Assembly (NCBI GenBank): GCA_025357175.1 | Contig: JANXPS010000152.1 | Span: forward strand, 1-22,973 | From: Deltaproteobacteria bacterium | Lineage (GTDB): Bacteria > Desulfobacterota > Deferrimicrobia > Deferrimicrobiales > Deferrimicrobiaceae | Direction of reading: 5' to 3' | DNA: 22,973 nucleotides | Shown: in pieces, positions 14,649 through 22,894 of the stretch | Position numbering within the stretch: position 1 is the first letter of the stretch | How the letters are laid out: the number at the start of each line of letters is the position of its first letter | The notes under the pieces: model-generated | Seen by the model: the letters and a program-made list of their open reading frames with translations, nothing else | Databases searched by the model: none | Told to the model about the DNA's origin: nothing | Translations under genes and position numbers: made by a program

Positions 14649-16253
14649 TCAGAAGATTTTGCGCATCGTGAAGTCGGCCGTCGTGTCGTTGCCGTTGCGC
14701 AGGTCGGCGATGCCGGGTATGCCCGCGGCGAAAGTCGGGGGTGAAACCGTCCAGCCGATGCCGTCGATGCCGTATACGGCTCCCGGGAAACCGCCGGGCA
14801 GCGGCATTGTCGCGTAGGCCGGATTCGTCATCATCCCGGCGTTGCCCGACCAGGTCATGGCTCCTTGCGTTGCGGTCGGGAAGAAGCTGTCGACCACCAT
14901 GCCGCCGTGAGTGACGAACAGCATGACGTTGTCGAGCGTCATGCCGACGGCCGCCGTCCGCATCCGGTTTCGGGAGAAGATCGTGCCGGACGCCGTGGCG
15001 CCGGTGCTGCCGGGGCCGACCGGCAACCGCGAAGAGAATGCGGGACCGGCGGTCGTGTTGTCGAAGGTCCGGTTGTCGCAGGTTGTCCGGGTGAAGTTGA
15101 TCGCGTCGGCGACGGCCATGAAGCCGGCGTTCCCGCCGTTCCATTCCCCGGGAGTGATGGCCTGGAACGAGATGGAATTTCCGCCCGCGTAGTTTCCGAA
15201 ATGAATCGGTCCGTTCGAGAGGGCGATGCTGTTGTAAAAAAATCCGGTGAACGGATTGACGTGACGGTATCGGATTTCGTAGGGATATTCGTTCGTTTCC
15301 CCGGTAATCGCATTATCGAGCGTCTGGTAGAAGTTGACCCACGCGCCGGTGGGGCTGACTTTCGTATTTCCGAAGAAGTCGGTTCCGGCCGGCATGGCGA
15401 TCGTGCCGGAAGCCAGGAGGGGCGTGTTGGCCCCGCGCACCACGGGCACGCCGCGAACGATGACCGTTTCGACGCCGCGGCCGCGCAGGACGATGTCGTA
15501 GTTGCCGGGTTTGAGGAAGGATATAACGAAGGTGTTGTCGGCGCGCACGCCGGTGAACCGCTTGACCGTGTAGACATTGTCGCCCGCGTCGCGCTGTTCG
15601 GCCTTTATTACGAACCAGTGTTGCCCGGCTGCGGAGGACACCGTCCCTGTGATCGATCCGGCGTTGTCGAGGTCGAAGTACCGGAGGCGAGGCTTGAGGA
15701 TGAACTCGGTGGCGCCGTTGCGGGTCACTCTCACGACGTCGTTATTGAGGTTGAAATCGATCGCGAGCCGGAGCGGCGAGGCCTCGGCCACGTGGAACGT
15801 TCCCTGGAGCGCGATGCCGTGGAAAGCGTCGGGAATGCGCAGCGGATAGCTGTTCGGGCCCTGGACGACCTCGTTGTTGTAGGGCGCGAGGTAATCGTTG
15901 TCTTCGGTGGGGGCGAGCAGGACCCGGATCTGGCGGTAATCGCCGACCGGGAGCGTCTGGCTGAGGACGTTGTCGATCCGCCCGTCGGTCAGATGCGCCA
16001 GGTCGACCACCTTGGGGACGGGCAACGGGTATTTCAGCCAGCCGGCTTCGCCTGGCCCGGCCGTGTCGCGTTTGTGGAACCAGACTTCCGTCACGGTGAC
16101 GAGGACGTTGTCGAACGTCTCTTCGGCTGCCGCCGCATCGGTCAGGCTGACCTGTACGGTGCCGGTCGGTGTGTCGGAAGAACCGCCGCAAGCGGCGATT
16201 CCGAGCAGGATGAGGGCGAACGGGAGCAGGTAAAGCAGGCGGTTACGCTTCAT
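14649..16253 (-). CDS. DUF4382 lipoprotein with uncharacterised C-terminal domain
   Basis: The 534 residues start with a lipoprotein signal; the lipobox is LGIAAC with the lipidated Cys at residue 22. Residues about 32-190 match the DUF4382 pattern: GTVQVSLTDAAA, DNVLVTVTEVWFH, PVGDYRQIRVLL and a VVRVTRNG ending. Residues about 195-280 look like a carboxypeptidase-regulatory-like beta domain (GSITGTVSSAAG, then FLKPGNYDIVLRGRG). The rest, to 534, is Gly/Asn/Thr-rich, appears beta-rich and matches no family I recognise. The ATG at 16253 has GGAGG about 8 nt upstream. It lies 85 bp after lspA, whose product processes lipoproteins, but co-transcription is uncertain because a hairpin intervenes. 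Cell-surface location is inferred; function is unknown. Confidence 0.8.
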   Translation of the reverse strand: MKRNRLLYLLPFALILLGIAACGGSSDTPTGTVQVSLTDAAAAEETFDNVLVTVTEVWFHKRDTAGPGEAGWLKYPLPVPKVVDLAHLTDGRIDNVLSQTLPVGDYRQIRVLLAPTEDNDYLAPYNNEVVQGPNSYPLRIPDAFHGIALQGTFHVAEASPLRLAIDFNLNNDVVRVTRNGATEFILKPRLRYFDLDNAGSITGTVSSAAGQHWFVIKAEQRDAGDNVYTVKRFTGVRADNTFVISFLKPGNYDIVLRGRGVETVIVRGVPVVRGANTPLLASGTIAMPAGTDFFGNTKVSPTGAWVNFYQTLDNAITGETNEYPYEIRYRHVNPFTGFFYNSIALSNGPIHFGNYAGGNSISFQAITPGEWNGGNAGFMAVADAINFTRTTCDNRTFDNTTAGPAFSSRLPVGPGSTGATASGTIFSRNRMRTAAVGMTLDNVMLFVTHGGMVVDSFFPTATQGAMTWSGNAGMMTNPAYATMPLPGGFPGAVYGIDGIGWTVSPPTFAAGIPGIADLRNGNDTTADFTMRKIF

Positions 16254-16267
16254 CGACGTAAACCTCC

Positions 16268-16311
16268 GGACGGGGTGGGTTGAATGGCGCTTGGGCCTAT
16301 CAACCCCGTCC
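16268..16311 (-). other. Hairpin between lspA and the DUF4382 gene
   Basis: GGACGGGG and CCCCGTCC (16268-16275 / 16304-16311) form a perfect 8-bp stem, extended inward by TTGA/TCAA after a bulge. On the - strand it sits directly before the ribosome site of the lipoprotein gene. It may attenuate read-through from lspA or stabilise the message. Confidence 0.35.
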
Positions 16312-16338
16312 CGGCAGGAAAGTTTCAGCGAGGCGGTA

Positions 16339-16851
16339 TCAACCGGTTTTTTTCGGTTCGAGCAGCAGTTCGAGCGCGAGCAGAATGACCCCAGCCGAGA
16401 TGGCGATGTCGGCGACGTTGAAAGCGGGCCAGTGGAAGCGACGCCAGTAGACGTCGAGGAAGTCGACGACGTAGCCGAAGCGGACGCGATCGATCAGATT
16501 GCCGAAGGCGCCGCCCAGGATCAGGCCGAGCGCAGCACCCGTCGCGCGCTTTGCCGGCATGTAACCGAGATAGCCGACGACGCCCGCGACCGCGATGAGG
16601 GTGGCGCCGGCCAGAAGCGGGACGGACCATCGCGGATCCATCCCCGAGAACATGCTGAAGGCGACGCCCGTGTTGCGGACATGGACGATGTTGAAGAGGT
16701 TCGGGATCAATGCCTTTCCTTCGAAAAGCCCGAAGCTTCGGACGATCGCGATCTTGCTCCACTGGTCGAGAACCGCGACGGCGACCGCCAGAAGCAGGGG
16801 GACGGGCAGCTTGCCCGGATGCAGGGAAAACTTCGGAGCCGGCTCACCCAC
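16339..16851 (-). CDS. lspA: Lipoprotein signal peptidase (signal peptidase II)
   Basis: LspA is the inner-membrane aspartyl protease that removes signal peptides from prolipoproteins after lipidation. The 170 residues contain four hydrophobic segments and the conserved blocks NTGVAFSMF (about 60-68), GGAFGNLIDRV with catalytic Asp121, and VVDFLDVYW followed by FNVADIAI with catalytic Asp148. The start is GTG 16851, overlapping the ileS stop by 8 nt, so translation is coupled. ileS-lspA is a widespread bacterial pair. At least two substrates (the DUF4382 protein and the dual binding-domain protein) are encoded in this window. Confidence 0.96.
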   Translation of the reverse strand: MGEPAPKFSLHPGKLPVPLLLAVAVAVLDQWSKIAIVRSFGLFEGKALIPNLFNIVHVRNTGVAFSMFSGMDPRWSVPLLAGATLIAVAGVVGYLGYMPAKRATGAALGLILGGAFGNLIDRVRFGYVVDFLDVYWRRFHWPAFNVADIAISAGVILLALELLLEPKKTG

Positions 16852-19627
16852 GGACGGCCTCCGCGCAACGGCCGCACAAGTCGGGCTCGGAAAGGGTGCC
16901 CACTTCGGGCAACTGGTTCCAGCAGCGTTCGCACCGGGGCCAGGGCGACTTTTCGACCTTGATCCTCAGTCCGGGATACGTCGCGCTTTCGTAGACTCCA
17001 TCCCCCTGCGGATCGCCCGATTCGAGCCCCGAAACGATGAGCGTCTCCTTCAACGCGGAGAGGTGGGAGGCGAACAGGTCGGCGAAAGGGCCGGGCGCGA
17101 CCACGACGCGGGCGTGCTGGTCCTTCCCGATCTCCTTCGATTTGCGGGCCGCTTCGAGCGGTTGGGCGGCTTCGGACTTGAACGCCAGGATCCGCTCCCA
17201 CGCAGCCGAGATCTCGTCCTCGCCAGGAAGCGGGGCGACTTCGGGAATATCGGTCAGGAAGACGTTCTCCGGTTTTCCCGGGAACGCGGGCAGGAAGCGC
17301 CACGCCTCGTCGGCCGTGAATGACAGGATCGGGGCGACCAGCGGAAGAAAGCCGCGGGCGATTTCGAACAGGGCGCTCTGCGCCGAGCGACGGGCCGGAT
17401 CGTCGAGCTTCGAGCAATAGATGCGGTCCTTGATCGCGTCGAGATAGAACGCGGACAGGTCGCCGACGCAGAAATTGTTGAGAGCCTGGTAGATCGAGTG
17501 GAACTCGTAGGTGTCGTAGCAGCGTCGCACTTCGACGGCCAGCTTGCGGAACAGCGCCAGCGCGTAGCGGTCCATCTCTTCCATCTTGTCATGGGGCACG
17601 GCGTGGCGTGCCGGCTCGAAGTCGCCGATGTTGGCGAGCAGGTAGCGAACCGTGTTGCGGATCTTCTTGTACGCCTCGGAAAGCTGGTCGACGATCTCTT
17701 TCGAAATCCGGATGTCGCCCTCGCGGAAGTCCTGGGCGCTGACCCACAGACGAAGGATCTCGGCGCCGTGCGTCTTGATGATGTCCTGCGGTGCGACCAC
17801 GTTGTTCTTCGACTTGGACATCTTCTCGCCCTTGCCGTCGACGACGAAGCCGTGCGTGAGCACCGCCTTGTAGGGCGCCACGCCCCGGGTGCCGATGCTG
17901 CAGAGGAGCGATGAATGGAACCAGCCGCGATGCTGGTCGGACCCTTCGAGATAGAGGTCGACCGGGACGCCCAACCCCTCCCTGCCCTCGCAGACAGCCG
18001 CCCAGGACACGCCGGAATCGAACCAGACGTCGAGAATGTCGGTCTCTTTGACGAATTCTGCGCCCTTGCAGGACGGGCAGACCGTCCCTTCGGGAAGCAG
18101 TTCGGAGACCGGCCTGTTGAACCAGGCGTCGGCGCCTTCCTTTTCGAAGAGGTCGGCCACGCGATCGATGAGCTTCCGGTCGAGCAGGTGGCTGTTGCAC
18201 GCCTCGCAGCGGAACACGGCGATCGGAACGCCCCAGGAGCGTTGGCGGGAGATGCACCAGTCGGGGCGGCCGGCGATCATCCCCTCGATGCGCGTCTGCC
18301 CCTTGGCCGGAATCCATTGAACCTGCCCGATGGCGTCGAGCGCCTTCTGGCGAAGCCCCGTCTTGTCCATCGAGACGAACCACTGCGCCGTCGCCCGGAA
18401 GATGACCGGGCTTTTGCAGCGCCAGCAGTGCGGGTAGGAGTGGTCGACCGATCCGGCCTGGACGAGCGCGCCGACCTCGGCGAGCTTCTCGACGACTTTC
18501 GGATTGGCGTCCCACACGCGAAGCCCCTCGAAGAAAGGGACATCGGCGAGGAAGCGGCCTGCATCGTCGAGCGGCGCGTAGATGTCTAGCCCGTACCGGA
18601 CGCCGGTCTTGTAGTCGTCCTGGCCGTGGCCGGGGGCGGTGTGGACGCAGCCGGTTCCCGCGTCGAGCGTGACGTAATCGGCGAGCATGATCAGCGAGTC
18701 GCGGTCGAGGAACGGGTGGCGGCAGGTCGTCCGCTCGAGGTGGGGGGCCCCGAACGTCGCAAGCTTGACGGCCCCCTCGATTCCGGTTGCCTTGAGGAAC
18801 GATTCGGCCAGTTCCTCGGCGACGACCATGACGTCGCCGTCCTTTTCGAGCGCCGCGTAGGTGAACTCGGGATGCAGCGCGATGCCCAGGTTCGACGGGA
18901 TCGTCCAGGGAGTCGTGGTCCAGATGACGAACGAAACCTTTTTCCCGGCGAGTGCGGGGTGGATCGTTTCCGGAGCCCCGTTGAAGGGGAATTTCACGAA
19001 GATGGAGGGAGAGGTGTGGTCCGCGTACTCGACTTCGGCCTCGGCCAGCGCCGTACGGCACGACAGGCACCAGTGGACCGGCTTGTACCCCTTGTAGACC
19101 GCACCCGCCTCGACGAATTTGCCGAGTTCTCGAAGGGTCGCCGCCTCGTAACCGAAGGTCATCGTCTTGTACGGGTTGTCCCAGTCGCCCAGGACGCCAA
19201 GCCGCTTGAATTCGTCGCGCTGGATCGCCACGAACTTCTCGGCGTACTCGCGGCACATCCTCCGCTTCTCGGCCTTGTCGATCCCTTCCTTCTTCCCGCC
19301 CAGGTTCTTGTCGACCTGGTGTTCGATCGGAAGCCCGTGGCAGTCCCAGCCGGGGACGTATTCGGCGTGGTGCCCGGTCATCGCCCGGTACTTGACGACG
19401 ACGTCCTTGAGGATCTTGTTGAGGGCGTGCCCGATGTGGATGTGGCCGTTCGCGTACGGAGGGCCGTCATGGAGCACGAATTTCCGATGCCCCCTGCGGC
19501 TTTCGACCAGCTTTCTGTAGACGTCCTCCTTCGCCCATTGCTCGAGAAAAGCGGGCTCGCGCTGCGACAGGTTTCCGCGCATCGGAAAGTCGGTATTGGG
19601 AAGGTTGAGCGTGCTCTTGTAATCCAT
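16844..19627 (-). CDS. ileS: Isoleucyl-tRNA synthetase
   Basis: This class I aminoacyl-tRNA synthetase charges tRNA-Ile and edits valine. The 927 residues include HIGH at 64-67 (PYANGHIHIGHALN), KMSKS at 602-606, a WTTTPWTIPSNLG editing-domain motif and a C-terminal zinc finger (CERCW...CGRC) just before the stop. That is the usual bacterial IleS layout and length. AGGAG lies about 7 nt before the ATG. The gene begins 10 nt after the aroF stop and overlaps lspA at its end, forming one - strand operon. Confidence 0.98.
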   Translation of the reverse strand: MDYKSTLNLPNTDFPMRGNLSQREPAFLEQWAKEDVYRKLVESRRGHRKFVLHDGPPYANGHIHIGHALNKILKDVVVKYRAMTGHHAEYVPGWDCHGLPIEHQVDKNLGGKKEGIDKAEKRRMCREYAEKFVAIQRDEFKRLGVLGDWDNPYKTMTFGYEAATLRELGKFVEAGAVYKGYKPVHWCLSCRTALAEAEVEYADHTSPSIFVKFPFNGAPETIHPALAGKKVSFVIWTTTPWTIPSNLGIALHPEFTYAALEKDGDVMVVAEELAESFLKATGIEGAVKLATFGAPHLERTTCRHPFLDRDSLIMLADYVTLDAGTGCVHTAPGHGQDDYKTGVRYGLDIYAPLDDAGRFLADVPFFEGLRVWDANPKVVEKLAEVGALVQAGSVDHSYPHCWRCKSPVIFRATAQWFVSMDKTGLRQKALDAIGQVQWIPAKGQTRIEGMIAGRPDWCISRQRSWGVPIAVFRCEACNSHLLDRKLIDRVADLFEKEGADAWFNRPVSELLPEGTVCPSCKGAEFVKETDILDVWFDSGVSWAAVCEGREGLGVPVDLYLEGSDQHRGWFHSSLLCSIGTRGVAPYKAVLTHGFVVDGKGEKMSKSKNNVVAPQDIIKTHGAEILRLWVSAQDFREGDIRISKEIVDQLSEAYKKIRNTVRYLLANIGDFEPARHAVPHDKMEEMDRYALALFRKLAVEVRRCYDTYEFHSIYQALNNFCVGDLSAFYLDAIKDRIYCSKLDDPARRSAQSALFEIARGFLPLVAPILSFTADEAWRFLPAFPGKPENVFLTDIPEVAPLPGEDEISAAWERILAFKSEAAQPLEAARKSKEIGKDQHARVVVAPGPFADLFASHLSALKETLIVSGLESGDPQGDGVYESATYPGLRIKVEKSPWPRCERCWNQLPEVGTLSEPDLCGRCAEAVRG

Positions 19628-19637
19628 CGTTTATCTC

Positions 19638-20657
19638 CTACAGCGTCTTGCCCGCCGCGGCGATGAAGGGGGAAAGCGCCTTCATCAGTTCGGCGAACTT
19701 CGCGAAGTCGAGCGACTGAGGCCCGTCGGACCATGCCTTCTCGGGCGTGGGATGCACTTCGATCATCAGCCCGTCGGCGCCGGCGGCGACCGAGGCGAGC
19801 GCCATCGGCTGGACGTACTGCGCGTGGCCCGTGCCGTGAGAGGGGTCGACGATCACCGGCAGGTGGGTGCGTTCGTGGAAGACGGGCACGGCCGAGATGT
19901 CGAGCGTGTTGCGGGTGGCGTCCTCGAATGTGCGGATGCCCCGCTCGCACAGGATCACGTTGCGGCTGCCCTCGGACAGGCAGTATTCGGCGCTCATCAG
20001 CGTCTCGTTGATCGTGGTCATCATGCCGCGCTTGAGAAGAATGGGTCGCTTCGACTTGCCCGCTTTCTTGAGCAGCGCGAAATTCTGGACGTTGCGCGCC
20101 CCGATCTGGATGATGTCGGCGTAATCGGCAACCAGGTTGACTTCCTCGGTGTTCATGACCTCGGTGACCACCGGCATCTTGGCGGCTTCGCCCGCTTTTC
20201 GAAGAATCTTCAGCCCTTTTTCGCCGTGCCCCTGGAAGGCATAGGGGGAGGTGCGCGGCTTGAACGCTCCGCCGCGAAGCACCTGGGCGCCCGCCGCCTT
20301 GACGGCGTACGCCGTCTCGATCATCTGCGCCTCGCTCTCGACCGAACAGGGGCCGGCCATCACGAGGAGCTGGGTTCCGCCGATGGTGATGCCGGGGGCG
20401 ACCTTGATGATGCTGCGCTCGGACTTGATTTCGCGGCTGGCGAGCTTGTACGGCTTCAGGATCGGGACGACCTGCTCGACGCCCGGCATCGGTTCGATCG
20501 ACTGGAGCACCGCTTTTCCCCGCTCGTCGCCGATGGCGCCGATGACCGTCCGAGTCGTGCCGTGGATCGGGTGGGGGGTGTAGCCCAGTTCCTTGATCCG
20601 TGCGATGACGGAGGTGATATCCTTTTTCGACGCTGATGGCGCCATGACGATGATCAT
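19638..20657 (-). CDS. aroF: 3-deoxy-7-phosphoheptulonate (DAHP) synthase, type I-beta
   Basis: This enzyme condenses phosphoenolpyruvate and erythrose 4-phosphate, the first step of the shikimate pathway. The start at 20657 (339 residues) is preferred because AGGAG lies just upstream. The frame is open a further 21 codons, but that part contains the -10 box. Residues about 1-75 form the ferredoxin-like regulatory domain seen in Thermotoga-type enzymes (MIIVMAPSASKKDITSVIAR). The barrel carries MAGPCSVES, LRGGAFKPRTSPYAFQG, IQIGARNVQNF, LLKRGM, ILCERGIRTFE and DPSHGTGH. The N-terminal domain suggests feedback control by an aromatic amino acid. ileS starts 10 nt downstream. Confidence 0.96.
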   Translation of the reverse strand: MIIVMAPSASKKDITSVIARIKELGYTPHPIHGTTRTVIGAIGDERGKAVLQSIEPMPGVEQVVPILKPYKLASREIKSERSIIKVAPGITIGGTQLLVMAGPCSVESEAQMIETAYAVKAAGAQVLRGGAFKPRTSPYAFQGHGEKGLKILRKAGEAAKMPVVTEVMNTEEVNLVADYADIIQIGARNVQNFALLKKAGKSKRPILLKRGMMTTINETLMSAEYCLSEGSRNVILCERGIRTFEDATRNTLDISAVPVFHERTHLPVIVDPSHGTGHAQYVQPMALASVAAGADGLMIEVHPTPEKAWSDGPQSLDFAKFAELMKALSPFIAAAGKTL

Positions 20658-20690
20658 GGGGAACTCCTTGCCCGTTTGGGGAATGTTTCC

Positions 20691-20719
20691 ATTATAAGGA
20701 GCCCCCCCCTTTATTTCCA
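20691..20719 (-). promoter_or_regulatory. Sigma-70-type promoter of aroF-ileS-lspA
   Basis: On the - strand, TGGAAA (20719-20714) and a perfect TATAAT (20696-20691) are separated by 17 nt. The start site would fall near 20684, giving a leader of about 27 nt that contains the AGGAG site. Confidence 0.65.
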
Positions 20720-20732
20720 CTGGCGCGGGCGG

Positions 20733-20738
20733 TATTCT
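20733..20738 (+). promoter_or_regulatory. Possible -10 box of the outer-membrane protein gene
   Basis: TATTCT is the same -10 hexamer as at the TolC-like gene. The -35 region 17 nt upstream (TTTATT, 20710-20715) is poor. The predicted leader is about 37 nt and contains the AGGAG site at 20770. Confidence 0.3.
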
Positions 20739-20781
20739 CGAAAGATACCAAGATGCGAGACATTAAACAGGAGATCCGAAA

Positions 20782-21369
20782 ATGAAGAAAACGATCGCAT
20801 GCACGCTTGCCCTCGCGGCAACGCTGACCCTTTCGACCGCCTCGTTCGCCGAGCGGGGATTCCGGGGAGGCGGCGCACCGCCGCCCCGCCACGCCGAATT
20901 CGGCGAGCCTTACCTGTTCGGCCACATCGGCCTTTTCGAGCCCGAGGGCGACATCAACGACTTCAAGTCGGGCACCAACGCCGACTTCGGGATGGGCGCC
21001 CGAGTCAACGAGAACATCGCCATCGAGGCTTCGATCGGCCGGTACGACGCGTCGCTCAGGGGCGATGACGTGACCGTATGGCCTCTGACCTTCGGCGGCC
21101 GCCTCATCCTGCCGCAGCCGATCGTGGAACCGTACGTGGGGCTTGGGCTCGGCTTCTACCACGCCAATGTGGACGACAGCCGGCGTGGCCTGCACGACTC
21201 CGACACGACGATCGGCGGCTACCTCTCGATCGGGGCCGACGCCTGGCTCAACCCGCGCACCGCGCTCAACATCGAAGGACGCTACCAGATCGCCAACCCG
21301 ACGATCAACGACCAGAGCGTCGACGTCAGCGGAATGATCATCTCGCTCGGCCTCCGGGTCGGGTTCTGA
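20782..21369 (+). CDS. Outer-membrane beta-barrel protein (OmpA/OmpW-like porin fold)
   Basis: The 195 residues begin with a signal peptide (MKKTIACTLALAATLTLSTASFA). The mature part has alternating hydrophobic strands: LFGHIGLFEPEGD, FGMGARVNENIAIEASIGRYD, TFGGRLILPQPIVEPYVGLG and YLSIGADAWLNPRTALNIEGRY. It ends in a terminal Phe (SLGLRVGF), the usual outer-membrane insertion signal. The size fits a small eight-stranded barrel without a peptidoglycan-binding domain. Function is unknown. AGGAG lies 7 nt before the ATG. It is divergent from aroF and upstream of a nucleoside phosphorylase with which it shows no obvious functional link. Confidence 0.82.
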   Translation: MKKTIACTLALAATLTLSTASFAERGFRGGGAPPPRHAEFGEPYLFGHIGLFEPEGDINDFKSGTNADFGMGARVNENIAIEASIGRYDASLRGDDVTVWPLTFGGRLILPQPIVEPYVGLGLGFYHANVDDSRRGLHDSDTTIGGYLSIGADAWLNPRTALNIEGRYQIANPTINDQSVDVSGMIISLGLRVGF

Positions 21370-21386
21370 CCCCACCCCGCAAAGCG

Positions 21387-22283
21387 TTGCCCCGGACCCT
21401 CCTGCTCGGGGGGTCCGGCGGCTATGCCCTTCCCGCGGGAACCCTCGGCGATCCGATTGCGGCACCGCGACGCATCCGGACGCCGTACGGCATGTCCAAT
21501 CCCGTTCATCGATACGACAAGGACGGCTTCGCCTACTTTTTCCTGTCGCGCCACGGGGAACGCGGCTATGAGACGACGGCGCCCTACGTCAACTACCGCG
21601 CCAACATCTACGCGGCCAAATCGCTCGGGGTCACCCGCATCATCGCCTGGTCGGGCCCCGGCGCCATTTCGCCGAAATTCCGTCCCGGCGACCTCGTGCT
21701 GCCCGACGACCTGATCGATTTCACCAAGAACCGTCCCTCGACCTTTTACGAAGGAAAGGGGATCGGCTTTATCCGGCAGTTCCCGGTCTTCTGCGAATCG
21801 ATCCGGGCCGCTCTCAAGGGCGCGTGGGGCAAGAGGGGCAAGGCCCAACGGTTGCTCGATGGCGGCGTTTACGCCTGCACCGAGGGGCCGCGGCTCGAGA
21901 CGCCGGCCGAAATCCGCTTTTACGGCAGGGCGGGGGGGGACCTCGTCGGGATGACGCTGTGCCCCGAGGCGTTTCTCGCGCGGGAACTCGAGATCTGCTA
22001 TGCCCCCGTCCTTTACGTCACAAACTATGCCGAAGGGGTCAAGGCGCTGGCTTACGAAAAAGGCGCGCTGTTCGAAGGGATGCTGCCCGCGGCGCAGGCG
22101 GGTGCCGTCGAGAACGCCAAGAACGCGATTCCCGCGCTGGCGATCGGCGCCGCCCGTTCGCTCGAGGACGCAGGCCGCGAATGCCCGTGCGCGGTCTCGA
22201 TGGAACGGTACCGCCGCCGCGGCACGATCGGCGAAGATTTCAGGACGTGGGTTTCAAGGCCGCATGGAAAGGAGAGGGGATGA
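21387..22283 (+). CDS. MTAP-family purine nucleoside phosphorylase
   Basis: This family splits purine nucleosides or 5'-methylthioadenosine with phosphate. TTG 21387 is chosen because the family N-terminus (LLLGGSGGY, usually within ten residues of the start) follows at once. The open frame continues upstream but overlaps the barrel gene. The 298 residues show TPYG, SRHGERGY, VNYRANIYAAKSLG, PGDLVLPDDLIDFTKNRPSTFYEG, EGPRLETPAEIRFY and VGMTLCPEAFLARELEICYA. The base-recognition loop reads VTNYAEG, with Asn213 where true MTA phosphorylases usually have Asp. This suggests 6-oxopurine (inosine/guanosine type) specificity. The stop overlaps the next start as ATGA. Confidence 0.85.
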   Translation: MPRTLLLGGSGGYALPAGTLGDPIAAPRRIRTPYGMSNPVHRYDKDGFAYFFLSRHGERGYETTAPYVNYRANIYAAKSLGVTRIIAWSGPGAISPKFRPGDLVLPDDLIDFTKNRPSTFYEGKGIGFIRQFPVFCESIRAALKGAWGKRGKAQRLLDGGVYACTEGPRLETPAEIRFYGRAGGDLVGMTLCPEAFLARELEICYAPVLYVTNYAEGVKALAYEKGALFEGMLPAAQAGAVENAKNAIPALAIGAARSLEDAGRECPCAVSMERYRRRGTIGEDFRTWVSRPHGKERG

Positions 22284-22561
22284 AGTTCACCGAAGACGCC
22301 GCCAGGCGCATCTGCCGCGCGATCCTGACCCGCTGGACCGCCAAGGGACTGATCGTCAAGAGGGCGGCCGACGAGGCGCTTCTCGCGAAAATGGTCGGCG
22401 AACTGATGAGGGACGTGGCCAAGGAGGATGCGCTCGATCGCGAGGTCGAGGCGCTGCTCGAGAAGCATTCGCGGGAGATCGACACCGAGCAGGCCAACTC
22501 CCGCCTCATGTTCCAGAAGATCAAGCAGCGCCTCGCCGACCAGCGCGGCATCGTCCTTTAA
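22280..22561 (+). CDS. DUF507 family protein (first of two)
   Basis: This is a 93-residue, charged and mostly helical protein with the DUF507 pattern: FTEDAARRICRAILTRW, then VAKEDALDREVEALLEKH and SRLMFQKIKQRLADQRGI at the end. Function is unknown. The ATG at 22280 overlaps the phosphorylase stop, and a GGAGAGGGG ribosome site lies just upstream. A second DUF507-like gene follows after 11 nt, so the products may form a heteromer; that is inference. Confidence 0.8.
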   Translation: MKFTEDAARRICRAILTRWTAKGLIVKRAADEALLAKMVGELMRDVAKEDALDREVEALLEKHSREIDTEQANSRLMFQKIKQRLADQRGIVL

Positions 22562-22572
22562 GGGGGAACGGG

Positions 22573-22845
22573 ATGATCATCTCCGACGACCGACGCGCCC
22601 ACTGGGCGCACCTTGTGCTGAACCGCCTAGACGATGACGACATTGCCGATTTCCAGGACACGACCGCCGCGCTTCGCGAAGCCAAGGCGGTTCTCAACGC
22701 CTACGCCAAGGCCGGCGACGAAGCCGACGCCGCCGCCCGCGCCAAGATCGCCAACCAGGCTCGCCGCGTTCCCGAAGGCGGCCGCGAATGGGACATCCTC
22801 TACCGCAAATACTTCGAAGAGGAAATGACGCGCCGCAACCTGTAG
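22573..22845 (+). CDS. DUF507-like protein (second of two)
   Basis: This 90-residue, charged helical protein begins MIISDDRRAHWAHLVLNRL and ends WDILYRKYFEEEMTRRNL. It resembles the companion DUF507 proteins of Geobacter-like genomes. AGGGGGAACGGG precedes the ATG at 22573, 11 nt after the previous stop. The middle is Ala/Asp/Lys-rich and of low complexity. Function is unknown; the tandem arrangement is the best clue. Confidence 0.72.
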   Translation: MIISDDRRAHWAHLVLNRLDDDDIADFQDTTAALREAKAVLNAYAKAGDEADAAARAKIANQARRVPEGGREWDILYRKYFEEEMTRRNL

Positions 22846-22894
22846 GCGGATAGAGGGGCGCTTGAGTCATTGCTCAGGATATAATCGGGGCATG

